Shown here: positions 17,154 to 40,188 of the stretch, piece by piece | How positions within the stretch are numbered: the first letter of the stretch is position 1 | Layout: the number at the start of each line of letters is the position of its first letter | Source: CAMLIZ01 sp036231905 | GTDB lineage: Bacteria; Pseudomonadota; Gammaproteobacteria; Burkholderiales; Burkholderiaceae_C | Assembly: GCF_036231905.1 (NCBI RefSeq) | Contig: NZ_JAZARE010000010.1 | Location: 62,001 to 126,000 of the forward strand | Reading direction: 5' to 3' | Length of the DNA: 64,000 bases | The notes under the pieces: model-generated | Databases searched by the model: none | Seen by the model: only the letters and a program-made list of their open reading frames with translations | What the model was told of the DNA's origin: nothing | Position numbers and translations under genes: made by a program

Positions 17154-18266
17154 ATGAGCCAAGTGCTTTTCGACTACACGCGCCAGGACGCCTCCGGCGC
17201 GAGCTGCACCGCCCACGCCTGGGCCAAGGTGCCCGCCCCGCTGTCGCCGGCGCAACGCCAGGAATGGAAGGCCCGCGCGGCCGCCCTGCTGAAGCAGCAC
17301 GACGCGGTGCTGGTGGCCCACTACTACGTGGACGGCGACCTGCAGGACCTGGCGCTGGAAACCGGTGGCTGCGTGGCCGATTCGCTGGAGATGGCGCGTT
17401 TTGGCCGCGACCACCCGAGCAAGACGCTCGTCGTGGCCGGCGTGCGCTTCATGGGCGAAAGCGCCAAGATCCTGTCGCCCGACAAGCGGGTGCTGATGCC
17501 CGACCTGGACGCCACCTGCTCGCTGGACCTGGGCTGCCCGCCGGAGGACTTTGCGCGCTTCTGCGATGCCCACCCCGACCGCAAGGTCGTCGTGTATGCC
17601 AACACCAGCGCCGCCGTGAAGGCGCGTGCCGACTGGATGGTCACCAGCTCCTGCGCGCTGGCCATCGTGCAGCACCTGAAGGACCAGGGCGAAAAGATCC
17701 TCTGGGCGCCCGACCGCCACCTGGGCCGCTACATCCAGGAGCAGACCGGTGCCGACATGCTGATGTGGAACGGCGCCTGCATCGTGCATGACGAGTTCAA
17801 GGGCCTGGAGCTGGAGCTGTTGAAACAGCAGCATCCGGGCGCCATGGTGCTGGTGCACCCGGAGTCGCCGCAAAGCGTGGTCGCCATGGCCGACGTGGTG
17901 GGCTCCACCTCCCAGCTGCTGAACGCGGTGGTCAAGGGCACTGCCCAGGAATACATCGTCGCCACCGACAACGGCATCCTGCACCGCATGCGCCAGCTGG
18001 CGCCGGACAAGACGCTGATCGAAGCGCCCACCGCCGGCAACAGCGCCACCTGCAAGAGCTGCGCACACTGCCCCTGGATGGCGATGAACGCGCTGCAAGG
18101 CGTGGTGGAGTGCCTGCAGCGGGGCCAGGGCGAAGTGCTGGTGCCGGAACCGGTGCGCAGCCAGGCCTTGGGCTGCATCGACCGCATGCTGGACTTCGTG
18201 GCCCGCAACCCGGCGGCGATCACCCAGCCCGCGCAAGGCTTCGTGCCCAACCTGGGCGCGGCCTGA
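17154..18266 (+). CDS. nadA: Quinolinate synthase
   Basis: A 370-residue NadA, which condenses iminoaspartate with dihydroxyacetone phosphate to quinolinate in the cytoplasm during de novo NAD synthesis. The three [4Fe-4S] ligands are identifiable: Cys in 'DATCSLDLGCP' (about 120-130), in 'VTSSCALAI' (about 163-171), and in 'ATCKSCAHCPWMAMN' (about 299-313; the CxxCxxC-like stretch). 'YYVDGDLQDLA' and 'RFMGESAKILSPDKRVLMPD' are classic family blocks. It is followed after 10 bp by nadC, forming an operon; nadB is on the opposite strand about 1.7 kb downstream. Confidence 0.97.
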   Translation: MSQVLFDYTRQDASGASCTAHAWAKVPAPLSPAQRQEWKARAAALLKQHDAVLVAHYYVDGDLQDLALETGGCVADSLEMARFGRDHPSKTLVVAGVRFMGESAKILSPDKRVLMPDLDATCSLDLGCPPEDFARFCDAHPDRKVVVYANTSAAVKARADWMVTSSCALAIVQHLKDQGEKILWAPDRHLGRYIQEQTGADMLMWNGACIVHDEFKGLELELLKQQHPGAMVLVHPESPQSVVAMADVVGSTSQLLNAVVKGTAQEYIVATDNGILHRMRQLAPDKTLIEAPTAGNSATCKSCAHCPWMAMNALQGVVECLQRGQGEVLVPEPVRSQALGCIDRMLDFVARNPAAITQPAQGFVPNLGAA

Positions 18267-18276
18267 GGAGCGGGCC

Positions 18277-19143
18277 ATGTTCGACCACGACGAAACGCTG
18301 GAAGAAGCGCGTGCGCGGAATGTGCGCGACGCCCTGTTCGAAGACATCGGCCGCGCCGACTGGACCGGCCAGCTGGTGCCCGCAGGCCAGCGTGTGCGTG
18401 CCCGGGTGCGAGTGCGCGAGGAGGCGGTGCTGTGCGGACGCGACTGGTTCGAGGCCTGCATCAAGGCGCTGGATGGCGGCGCCCGCATCGAGTGGCACTA
18501 TGCCGAAGGCGAGCTGCAGCACGCCGACACCGACACCTGCCACATCGACGGCGATGCGCGCGCCCTGCTGTCCGCCGAACGACCGGCGCTGAACTTCCTG
18601 CAGCTGCTGTCGGCCACCGCCACCGTGACGCGCCGGCACGTGCAGGCGATCGAAGGTGCCTCGCCCAACCCCAGGGGCTGCGCGATCCTGGACACCCGCA
18701 AGACGATTCCCGGCCTGCGCCAGGCGCAGAAATACGCCGTGCGTGTGGGCGGTGGGCAGAACCAGCGCCTGGCCTTGTGGCACGGCATCCTGATCAAGGA
18801 AAACCACATCGCCGCGGCCGGCGGCGTGGCGGCTGCGCTGCGCAATGCATTTGCGCTGAACGCTGGTGTGGACATCCAGATCGAGGTGGAAACGCTGGAG
18901 CAGCTGCGCGAGGCGCTCGATGCAGGCGCCACCAGTGTGCTGCTGGACAACTTCAGCCTCACGCGCATGCGCGAGGCGGTGGCGATCACGCAGGGCCGGG
19001 CCCTGCTGGAGGCCTCTGGCGGCGTGACGCTGGAACAGCTGCGCGACATCGCCGCCACCGGCGTGGACCGCATCTCCATCGGCAAGCTCACCAAGGACGT
19101 GATCGCGACCGACTATTCGATGCGGGTGCTCGACAGGCTGTAG
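18277..19143 (+). CDS. nadC: Nicotinate-nucleotide pyrophosphorylase (carboxylating), quinolinate phosphoribosyltransferase
   Basis: A 288-residue QPRTase converting quinolinate plus PRPP into nicotinate mononucleotide. Signatures: 'FEDIGRADWTGQLVPAGQ' near the N-terminus, 'LNFLQLLSATATVTRRHV' (about 107-124), 'ILDTRKTIPGLRQAQKYAVRVGGGQNQRLALWHGILIKENHI' (about 137-178; Arg and Lys residues that bind the substrate carboxylates) and 'GVTLEQLRDIAATGVDRISIGKLT' near the end. It is co-directional with nadA (10-bp gap). Its 3' end overlaps by 31 bp the 3' end of the convergent GNAT gene. Confidence 0.97.
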   Translation: MFDHDETLEEARARNVRDALFEDIGRADWTGQLVPAGQRVRARVRVREEAVLCGRDWFEACIKALDGGARIEWHYAEGELQHADTDTCHIDGDARALLSAERPALNFLQLLSATATVTRRHVQAIEGASPNPRGCAILDTRKTIPGLRQAQKYAVRVGGGQNQRLALWHGILIKENHIAAAGGVAAALRNAFALNAGVDIQIEVETLEQLREALDAGATSVLLDNFSLTRMREAVAITQGRALLEASGGVTLEQLRDIAATGVDRISIGKLTKDVIATDYSMRVLDRL

Positions 19144-19622
19144 GCCACGTCCCCGGTGGCCTCCGGCTGGCGCTCAGCCAGCTCGAAACCCAGCGATTGC
19201 AGCAGGCGCACCGACCGCGTGTTGCGCCGGTCGGCCACGGCGCGGAACTGCTCGACGCCGAACTCGTCGGCCAGCAGGCGCAACATCCTGCCCATGGCCG
19301 CCTTCGCCAGCCCGCGGCCCCAATGGGCGCTTGCGAACACATAGGCCACGAAGGCGGTGTGTGGCGCCAGCACGGTGGCCTGCACGTAGCCGGTGGCCTG
19401 GCCGGCGGCATCGCGCACCACCCAGTTCAGCCACAACTCGGCGCCATCAGGCGAGCGCCGCGCCTCCAGCTTGGTGAACCAGGCCTGAACATGGTCCACC
19501 GACGTGGGCGGCGTGTCCTCGATGTAGAGGTAGATCGCCGGGTCGGACAACACGGCGTACATCTCTTCGGCGTGCGCGCTGGTCAGTGGCTCGAGGGTGA
19601 ACTGCGGCTGCGGGAGTGCCAT
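19113..19622 (-). CDS. GNAT family N-acetyltransferase
   Basis: A 169-residue RimJ/RimL-type acetyltransferase. It begins 'MALPQPQFTLEPLTSAHAEEMYAVLSDPAIYLYI', contains the central strand 'WLNWVVRDAAGQATGYVQAT' and the acetyl-CoA loop 'HWGRGLAKAAMGRMLRLLADEFG' (about 110-132; variant of Q/RxxGxG/A), and ends 'TRSVRLLQSLGFELAER'. The substrate could be a protein N-terminus or a small amine. The open frame extends upstream without a better start, overlapping the divergent ComFB-type gene, so I used the ATG at 19622. Converges on nadC with a 31-bp overlap of coding sequence. Confidence 0.88.
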   Translation of the reverse strand: MALPQPQFTLEPLTSAHAEEMYAVLSDPAIYLYIEDTPPTSVDHVQAWFTKLEARRSPDGAELWLNWVVRDAAGQATGYVQATVLAPHTAFVAYVFASAHWGRGLAKAAMGRMLRLLADEFGVEQFRAVADRRNTRSVRLLQSLGFELAERQPEATGDVAYSLSSTRIE

Positions 19623-19688
19623 CGCTTCAGTTTGCGCCAAAGCAGCCGATGAGGCGATATCGCGCCCATCCGGGAGCCGGACACCACC

Positions 19689-19979
19689 ATGAGCGACACC
19701 GCCGACTTCGAATCGATCCAGAACCACTACGAGCAGCCGGTGCTGGCCGCCGTGCGGGACCGCGCTGCCGGCTACCCCGGCCTGCGCCGCGAGATGCTGG
19801 CCGACGTGGCGTGCGTGGCATTGAACCGGCTGCCCCCGCGCTACATCCGCCACCCGGTGGACCTGGCGTTTTACATGACCGACAAGGAACGGGTGGACAA
19901 CGAGCGCGCCATCGACGAGGCGGTGACCCACGCGTTCGAGTTCGTGCAGGCGCGCGCGGCCATGCGGGCGCGGCGCTGA
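19689..19979 (+). CDS. Late competence development ComFB family protein
   Basis: A 96-residue protein matching the short ComFB family: 'IQNHYEQPVLAAV' (about 10-22) and the strongly conserved block 'MLADVACVALNRLPPRYIRHPVDLAFYM' (about 36-63). ComFB was named from the B. subtilis comF operon; in proteobacteria and cyanobacteria related short proteins have been linked to second-messenger signalling. Its role here is not established. It sits between the divergent GNAT gene (66-bp gap) and the convergent nadB. Confidence 0.85.
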   Translation: MSDTADFESIQNHYEQPVLAAVRDRAAGYPGLRREMLADVACVALNRLPPRYIRHPVDLAFYMTDKERVDNERAIDEAVTHAFEFVQARAAMRARR

Positions 19980-19995
19980 CGCCGGCTCAGGCGCG

Positions 19996-21621
19996 TCAGC
20001 GCTTGTGATCGGGCCTGCGTGCCGGCCCGATCAGCACGGTGGGAAAGCTCACCGGCAGGCTGTTCGGGAAATCGCGGCTGTAGTGCAGGCCGCGGCTCTC
20101 ATGGCGCAGCAGGGCGGAGCGCACGATCAGCTCGGCGCAGTCCACCAGGTTGCGCAGCTCCAGCAGGTCGCGGTTGACGCGGAAGTTGGCGTAGTACTCG
20201 TCGATCTCGCTGCGCAGCAGCTCGATGCGGTGCAGCGCGCGCTCCAGCCGCTTGGTGGTGCGCACGATGCCGACGTAGTTCCACATCATCAGGCGCAGTT
20301 CGTCCCAGTTGTGGGCGATGACCACCTGCTCGTCGGCGTTTTCCACCTGGCTCTCGTCCCAGGCCGGCAGGTTCGGCTCGGAGGCACCGGGCCCTTGCAG
20401 GATCGCCCCGGCGCAGGTGCGGCCCAGCACCACGCATTCGAGCAGCGAATTGCTCGCCAGCCGGTTGGCACCATGCAGCCCGGTGTAGGTGGTTTCGCCC
20501 ACGGCATACAGGCCCGGCAGGTCGGCCCGGCCTTCCAGGTCGGTGACCACGCCGCCGCAGGTGTAGTGCGCCGCCGGCACCACGGGAATCGGCTGCTTGG
20601 TGATATCGATGCCCAGCTTCAGGCAGCGGGCATAAATGGTGGGGAAGTGTTCCTTCAGAAAGGCCTCGCCCAGGTGGGTGGCGTCCAGCCACACATGGTC
20701 GATGCCGTGCTTCTTCATCTCGAAGTCGATCGCGCGCGCCACGATGTCGCGCGGCGCCAGCTCGGCACGCTCGTCGTGCGCGAACATGAAGCGGGTGCCG
20801 TCCGGCAACTTGAGGTGGCCCCCCTCGCCGCGCAGTGCTTCGGTGATGAGGAAGCTGCGCTCCTGCGGGTGGTAGAGGCAGGTCGGGTGGAACTGGATGA
20901 ACTCCATGTTGCCCACCCGGCAGCCCGCCCGCCAGGCCATGGCGATGCCGTCGCCGGTGGAGGTGTCGGGGTTGCTGGTGTAGCGGTAGACCTTGCCCAC
21001 CCCACCGGTGGCCAGCACCACGGCCGAGGCCGGCAAGGTCTCCACGCGCTGGCAGTCGATGTCCAGCGCATACACGCCGTAGCAGCGTGAAGGCTCCTCG
21101 CGCTTCAAGTGACGCGAGGTGATCAGGTCCACCGCCATCCAGCGCTCGCGCAAGGTGATGTTGGGGTGCTTCTTCACCAGCACGAGCAGCGCGTCGTGGA
21201 TCGCCTTGCCGGTGGCGTCGGCGGCGTGGGCAATGCGGCGCACGGCATGGCCGCCTTCGCGTGTGAGGTGCAGGCCGAGCGGCCCGCTCGGATCGGCCGA
21301 GAACGGCACGCCCTGCTCCACCAGCCATTCGATCGCCGCCGCGCTGTGCTCGGCGATGAAGCGCGCGGTGTCCTCGTCCACCAGGCCGGCACCCGCGTCC
21401 TGCGTGTCGCGCACATGGGAGTCGATGCTGTCGTCCTCGCCCAGCACACCGACGATGCCGCCCTGCGCCCAGGCTGTGGCGCCTTCGTCGAGGTTGCGTT
21501 TGGCGAGCACCACCACTTGCCGCGTGGCGGCCAGGTGCAGGGCCACGGTGAGGCCTGCCAGGCCGGCCCCCACGATGACAACAGGTGCAGCGGGCGGGCG
21601 GACGGCGGGCGTGGAGGTCAT
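19996..21621 (-). CDS. nadB: L-aspartate oxidase
   Basis: A 541-residue flavoprotein that oxidises L-aspartate to iminoaspartate, feeding NadA. The FAD-binding dinucleotide motif 'VVIVGAGLAGLTVALHLA' is at the N-terminus; the succinate-dehydrogenase-like family blocks 'GATAWAQGGIVGVLGEDDSIDSHVRDTQDAGAGL' (about 47-80), 'HLTREGGHAVRRI', 'MEFIQFHPTCLYHPQERSFLITEALRGEGG' (about 240-269; His and Arg active-site residues) and 'GLHGANRLASNSLLECVV' (about 378-395) are intact. The ATG at 21621 is preferred to a GTG nine codons upstream. With nadA-nadC this makes a complete aspartate-to-NaMN route in about 4.5 kb. Confidence 0.96.
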   Translation of the reverse strand: MTSTPAVRPPAAPVVIVGAGLAGLTVALHLAATRQVVVLAKRNLDEGATAWAQGGIVGVLGEDDSIDSHVRDTQDAGAGLVDEDTARFIAEHSAAAIEWLVEQGVPFSADPSGPLGLHLTREGGHAVRRIAHAADATGKAIHDALLVLVKKHPNITLRERWMAVDLITSRHLKREEPSRCYGVYALDIDCQRVETLPASAVVLATGGVGKVYRYTSNPDTSTGDGIAMAWRAGCRVGNMEFIQFHPTCLYHPQERSFLITEALRGEGGHLKLPDGTRFMFAHDERAELAPRDIVARAIDFEMKKHGIDHVWLDATHLGEAFLKEHFPTIYARCLKLGIDITKQPIPVVPAAHYTCGGVVTDLEGRADLPGLYAVGETTYTGLHGANRLASNSLLECVVLGRTCAGAILQGPGASEPNLPAWDESQVENADEQVVIAHNWDELRLMMWNYVGIVRTTKRLERALHRIELLRSEIDEYYANFRVNRDLLELRNLVDCAELIVRSALLRHESRGLHYSRDFPNSLPVSFPTVLIGPARRPDHKR

Positions 21622-21670
21622 GGCCGGGATTCTAGGAGTGCCGGCCACTCCGCGCGCCCGTCAGGTCACA

Positions 21671-24259
<2,589 letters not shown>

Positions 24260-24358
24260 GGCTTTTTCTCGCTTCCTTGCCGTTCGACGTATGGGACATG
24301 GGCGCAGTTTCAAGGGCAGGCTGCGTGCCCATCGTGCGCGAGCGCCAGGCCAGCGGCG

Positions 24359-24853
24359 CTACAGCACCGGCCCGAGCCGGTGATAGCGGCCGCCATGGAA
24401 CACCAGCGGGGCCAAGCTGCCGTCGGCAAAGTGCAGCACCCGGCCGATGAACAGCACGTGGTCGCCCGCCTCCTGCTGCGACACCAGTTCGCACTCGAAC
24501 ACCGCGGCCGCCTCGTTGAGCACCGGCACGCCGCCCAGGCCGGCATGCCACACGCCCTCGGCGAACTTGTCGGCCACCGGGCTGGCAAAACGGCGCGACA
24601 GCGCCACCTGGCCCTCGCCGAGCACGTTGATCGCGAAGTGGGCGCCGCTGGCAAAGGCGTTCAGGCTGGGGCTGGCACTGCGCAGCGACCACAGCACCAG
24701 CGGCGGCTCCAGCGACAAGGCGGTGAAGGAGTTGGCTGTCAGCCCCACCCGGTGGCCGGCGCCGTCGACGCAGGTGACGATGGTCACGCCGGTGGCAAAG
24801 CCGCCCAGCGCGCTGCGCAGCACCCGCATCGCATGCACCTGCCCCTCGCTCAC
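24359..24853 (-). CDS. Flavin reductase family protein
   Basis: A 164-residue FMN-binding split-barrel protein. The opening 'MRVLRSALGGFATGVTIVTCVDGAGHRVGLTANSFTALSLEPPLVLWSL' (about 9-57) and 'FAINVLGEGQVALSRRFAS' (about 73-91) are typical of the short-chain flavin reductases that supply reduced FMN/FAD to two-component monooxygenases. I chose a GTG start at 24853 because it overlaps the crcB stop codon (GTGA), implying translational coupling; an ATG eight codons later is possible. No monooxygenase partner is adjacent. Confidence 0.86.
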   Translation of the reverse strand: MSEGQVHAMRVLRSALGGFATGVTIVTCVDGAGHRVGLTANSFTALSLEPPLVLWSLRSASPSLNAFASGAHFAINVLGEGQVALSRRFASPVADKFAEGVWHAGLGGVPVLNEAAAVFECELVSQQEAGDHVLFIGRVLHFADGSLAPLVFHGGRYHRLGPVL

Positions 24854-25248
24854 GCGCCCCAGCCTTTCAGCAGCAGGCGCCCGAGCGAGAAACCGGCGCT
24901 GGCACACAGCAAGGCGCCTGCGACATGGGCCAGCGTGTGCCCCAGCGCCATGGCCACCTGGCCGCGTTGCAGCAGCGCAAGCGACTCACCCGAGTAGGCG
25001 GAAAACGTGGTCAGGCCGCCCAGGAAACCGGTGACCAGCAGCAGGCGCAGCGTTTCCGCGGGAAAGCGGCTGAACACCACCATGGCCAGGCCCATCAGCA
25101 GGCCGCCGGCGCAGTTGACCAGCAGGGTGCCCAGCGGAAACCCCAGCCAAGCGCTGTTGAGCCACAGGCCGGCCGCCCAGCGCAGCAAGCCGCCAGCGGC
25201 CGCGCCCACGGCCACGGCCAGCATCTGCGGCCAGGGCAGCGCCCCCAT
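24850..25248 (-). CDS. crcB: Fluoride efflux channel CrcB/Fluc
   Basis: A 132-residue protein with four transmembrane helices. Fluc signatures: 'GGLLRWAAGLWLN' (about 18-30), the pore Asn in 'FPLGTLLVNCAGGLLMGLAM' (about 36-55), and 'GFLGGLTTFSAYSGES' (about 72-87), the break in helix 3 that binds Na+ and the Phe-box region. It functions as a dual-topology dimer to export fluoride. Its ATG overlaps the moaE stop by one base pair group (ATGA), and its stop overlaps the flavin reductase GTG. No fluoride riboswitch is seen upstream, as expected for an internal operon gene. Confidence 0.93.
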   Translation of the reverse strand: MGALPWPQMLAVAVGAAAGGLLRWAAGLWLNSAWLGFPLGTLLVNCAGGLLMGLAMVVFSRFPAETLRLLLVTGFLGGLTTFSAYSGESLALLQRGQVAMALGHTLAHVAGALLCASAGFSLGRLLLKGWGA

Positions 25249-25742
25249 CACCGCAGCGGGGCCGCGTTGCCGGCGGCAATGCCCCAGCGCTGCAGCGCCT
25301 GATCGTCGCTCACCCGGGCGTCCACCCAGCGGGCGCCCTCCGGGGTGTGTTCCTTCTTCCAGAACGGCGCCTGGGTCTTCAGGTAGTCCATCAAAAATTC
25401 GCAAGCCTGGAACGCCTGGCCGCGGTGCGCCGAGCTCACCGCCACCAGCACGATCTGGTCGCCCGGCTGCAAGGCGCCGATGCGATGGATCACGCGGGCG
25501 GCGCGGATGTCGAAGCGCTGGAAGGCGTCATCGACCATGGTTTCGATGGCCCGCTCCGTCATGCCGGGGTAGTGCTCGAGCTCCATCGTGCTCACGCCCT
25601 GGCCATCGCTGCGGTCGCGCACGGTCCCCACGAAGCTGGCGACGGCGCCCACGCCGGCATCACCCTGGCGAAGCTGCTGCACCTCTTGGCCGAGGTCGAA
25701 GTCCTCGGCTTGAATGGACACACGGGGAACCGGCAGTGGCAT
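25248..25742 (-). CDS. moaE: Molybdopterin synthase catalytic subunit
   Basis: A 164-residue MoaE. 'AVASFVGTVRDRSDGQGVSTMELEHYPGMTERAIETMVDD' (about 33-72) and 'RVIHRIGALQPGDQIVLVAVSSAHRGQAFQACEFLMDYLKTQAPFWKKE' (about 84-132) are the conserved blocks; the Lys residues of 'LKTQAPFWKKE' are those that act in sulfur transfer from MoaD. It heads a minus-strand group moaE-crcB-flavin reductase. Its usual partner moaD is 18.3 kb away at 44078-44329, with a biosynthetic island in between. Confidence 0.96.
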   Translation of the reverse strand: MPLPVPRVSIQAEDFDLGQEVQQLRQGDAGVGAVASFVGTVRDRSDGQGVSTMELEHYPGMTERAIETMVDDAFQRFDIRAARVIHRIGALQPGDQIVLVAVSSAHRGQAFQACEFLMDYLKTQAPFWKKEHTPEGARWVDARVSDDQALQRWGIAAGNAAPLR

Positions 25743-25903
25743 CCGGCAATTGTGTCATCGGCCGGACGGCCGCATGCCGCAGGCGCGCCGGTGCACCGGC
25801 GCCGGAAGGAGCGGGCCTGCCCCCTTGTTTGGAGGGGCCCCCATTTGCGGGTCCGTGTGTCCAATGTCACTGTTGGGCCGGCCTGCCGGCAAAGAGCGCC
25901 GCC

Positions 25904-25909
25904 GATAAT
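25904..25909 (+). promoter_or_regulatory. Candidate -10 element for the NRPS/PKS gene
   Basis: GATAAT, 60 bp before the megasynthase start codon and within the 226-bp interval between the divergent moaE and megasynthase genes. No good -35 hexamer lies at the correct distance, so an activator-dependent promoter is possible. The interval otherwise holds only a GCCGGC-CT-GCCGGC repeat at about 25879-25890. Confidence 0.3.
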
Positions 25910-25954
25910 GATTTCCAAACGTATCCCGGCCTCATCGGGGGAGGTGGCACAACG

Positions 25955-25961
25955 AAGGAGG
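25955..25961 (+). promoter_or_regulatory. Strong Shine-Dalgarno of the NRPS/PKS gene
   Basis: AAGGAGG, complementary to the 16S rRNA tail, 7 nt before the ATG at 25969. It decides the start against an out-of-frame ATG at 25964. Confidence 0.75.
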
Positions 25962-25968
25962 AGATGCC

Positions 25969-38520
<12,552 letters not shown>

Positions 38521-38530
38521 CCCACGCGCC

Positions 38531-39337
38531 ATGGACCTCTCCATCCGACGTTTCGGCGCCCCGGCCCGCGGCGTGGTGGGCGTGCACCAGGCCGCCGCCG
38601 GCGCCCGCCGTGCCCGCGTGCTGCTGTGCCGCCCGCTCGGCCAGGAGGCCACCCGCACGGCGACCATCTTTCGCGTGGTGTCCGACCGGCTGTCGCGCGA
38701 AGGTTGCGACGTGCTGCGGTTTGATCACCACGGCACCGGCGATTCGCCCGGCGAAGAAGCCGACCAGCATCTCGACGGCTGGGTGGACGACACCCTGGCC
38801 GCACACGCCGAGCTGGCGCCGGAGCCCGGCATGCCGGCGTTCTGGTTCGGCATGGGACTGGGGGCCACGCTGGCCTTGAAGGCGGCCCTTCGCACCCGCC
38901 ATCCGCCGCAGCACCTGCTGCTCTGGGAGCCGGTGCTGGACGGCCGCGCCTATGTGCAGGCGCTGCTGGCATCGCACCGCGCCGAGCTGGCGCGCGAATT
39001 CGGCCTGCCCTGGGGCCGGCTGCTGCGGCTGGGCAAGGTGAGCGAGCCCGCCGTGCCGGGCGACGTGCTCGGCTTCCATATGGGTGGGCGCTTGGCGCAG
39101 GACCTCAACGGCCTGAAGCTGTCGGCCGCGCCGGCCTTGCGCCGCGGCATGCGCGTCACCTGCGCCATCCATGCCGACCAGCGGCCGCTGCTGGCCGACT
39201 GCCCGAACGACGACCCTCACTTCATGCAGCACATCGTTGAACACCGCATCGACTGGCATTCCAGCCAGGCGCAGGGCACGGCGATCGTGCCGCCCGACCT
39301 GTTGAACCTGCTGCTGGCCGCCCTGCCCCGTCGATGA
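38531..39337 (+). CDS. Alpha/beta-hydrolase-fold protein lacking a nucleophile (exosortase A-associated hydrolase 2-like)
   Basis: A 268-residue alpha/beta-hydrolase-like protein. 'ARVLLCRPLGQEATRTATIFRVVSDRLSREGCDVLRFDHHGTGDSPG' (about 28-74) matches the oxyanion/strand-3 region. The nucleophile elbow reads 'FWFGMGLGATLALKAA' (about 100-115), GxGxG, so the catalytic Ser is replaced by Gly. 'HLLLWEPVLDGRAYVQALL' (about 126-144) resembles the type-2 hydrolases found in exosortase A gene clusters, which also have a degenerate elbow. It starts 10 bp after the megasynthase stop and overlaps the next gene by 4 bp. It may bind or position the thioester product rather than cleave it; this is inference. 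Confidence 0.8.
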   Translation: MDLSIRRFGAPARGVVGVHQAAAGARRARVLLCRPLGQEATRTATIFRVVSDRLSREGCDVLRFDHHGTGDSPGEEADQHLDGWVDDTLAAHAELAPEPGMPAFWFGMGLGATLALKAALRTRHPPQHLLLWEPVLDGRAYVQALLASHRAELAREFGLPWGRLLRLGKVSEPAVPGDVLGFHMGGRLAQDLNGLKLSAAPALRRGMRVTCAIHADQRPLLADCPNDDPHFMQHIVEHRIDWHSSQAQGTAIVPPDLLNLLLAALPRR

Positions 39338-40185
39338 TCGAGCACACCATCGTCCTGGGTGCCGACCGGCATCTGGTGGCCACCCTCACCACACCGGCCG
39401 GCTCGCAGCCGCCACCCATGGTGGCGGTGCTCACCAATTCCGGCGTCATTCCGCGCAGCGGCCCGCATCGCATGAACGTGCACCTGGCACGCCGCTTTGC
39501 CGCGCTGGGCATCCCCTCGATTCGCTTTGACATGAGCGGCCTGGGCGACAGCCGGCGCGCCAGCGGATCGCTTCCGGCGGTGCAGCAGTGGGTGGCCGAT
39601 ACGCGCGCGGCGATGGACACGGCACAGGCCCAGTTCGGCTGCGACCGCTTCCTGATGGTCGGCTTCTGCTCCGGTGCCGAGGTGGCGCACCTGGTGGGCC
39701 TGGAAGACACCCGGCTGCGCGCGGCGCTGTTGTGGGACCTGTACGCCTACCCCACGCTGCAGTCGCGCCTGCGCAGCCTGCTCTATCGCGTGCGCCGGGC
39801 AGGGCCGCGCGCGATGCTGCAGAAGCTGGGGCAGCGCCTGGCTGGCCTGCTGCAGCGCGGCTCGGCGGCAGCAGGCGAAACAACCGAGGCCGTCGTGGTG
39901 TCCACCGCACCGGCCAAGCCGGAGTTCGCCGGCCGCGTGCGCCGCCTGGTGGACCGCGGCATGGAGCTGATGTTCATGTACTCCGGTGGCGAGCCGGTGT
40001 GGTTCAACTACCGCGGGCAGTTCCGCGACAGCTTCGGCCGCTGCGGCTTCGTCGACCGGGTCGCCTTCGACATGCTGGAAGACGCCGACCACCTGCTCAC
40101 CCGCGCGCCGGCACAGCAGGCCTTCATCGACTCCACGCTCCAGTGGCTGCACGCGCGGGTGCTGCCGCGCCACGGCACCGCATAG
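39334..40185 (+). CDS. Alpha/beta hydrolase with Cys nucleophile (exosortase A-associated hydrolase 1-like)
   Basis: A 283-residue alpha/beta hydrolase. 'PPMVAVLTNSGVIPRSGPHRMNVHLARRFAALGIPSIRFDMSGLGDSRR' (about 26-74) is the N-terminal core; the nucleophile elbow is 'MVGFCSGAEVAHLVGL' (about 108-123), that is GFCSG with Cys where Ser is usual, as in dienelactone hydrolase. A long helical lid insertion (about 135-215) precedes the C-terminal acid/base part ('DMLEDADHLLTRAPAQ', His candidate). It overlaps the preceding hydrolase gene (ATGA). Together the pair is the best candidate for off-loading or editing the megasynthase, which lacks a thioesterase. Similar to type-1 exosortase-associated hydrolases, although no exosortase is present. 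Confidence 0.83.
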   Translation: MIEHTIVLGADRHLVATLTTPAGSQPPPMVAVLTNSGVIPRSGPHRMNVHLARRFAALGIPSIRFDMSGLGDSRRASGSLPAVQQWVADTRAAMDTAQAQFGCDRFLMVGFCSGAEVAHLVGLEDTRLRAALLWDLYAYPTLQSRLRSLLYRVRRAGPRAMLQKLGQRLAGLLQRGSAAAGETTEAVVVSTAPAKPEFAGRVRRLVDRGMELMFMYSGGEPVWFNYRGQFRDSFGRCGFVDRVAFDMLEDADHLLTRAPAQQAFIDSTLQWLHARVLPRHGTA

Positions 40186-40188
40186 GCG

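Noticed and set aside
25743..25968. A fluoride or molybdenum-cofactor riboswitch in the moaE/NRPS intergenic region
   Set aside because: No pseudoknot or conserved helices of these classes could be built by eye; the interval shows only a short GCCGGC repeat and a weak -10.
38531..40185. An exosortase/PEP-CTERM locus, suggested by the hydrolase pair
   Set aside because: No exosortase, PEP-CTERM protein, chain-length or glycosyltransferase gene is present in the window.
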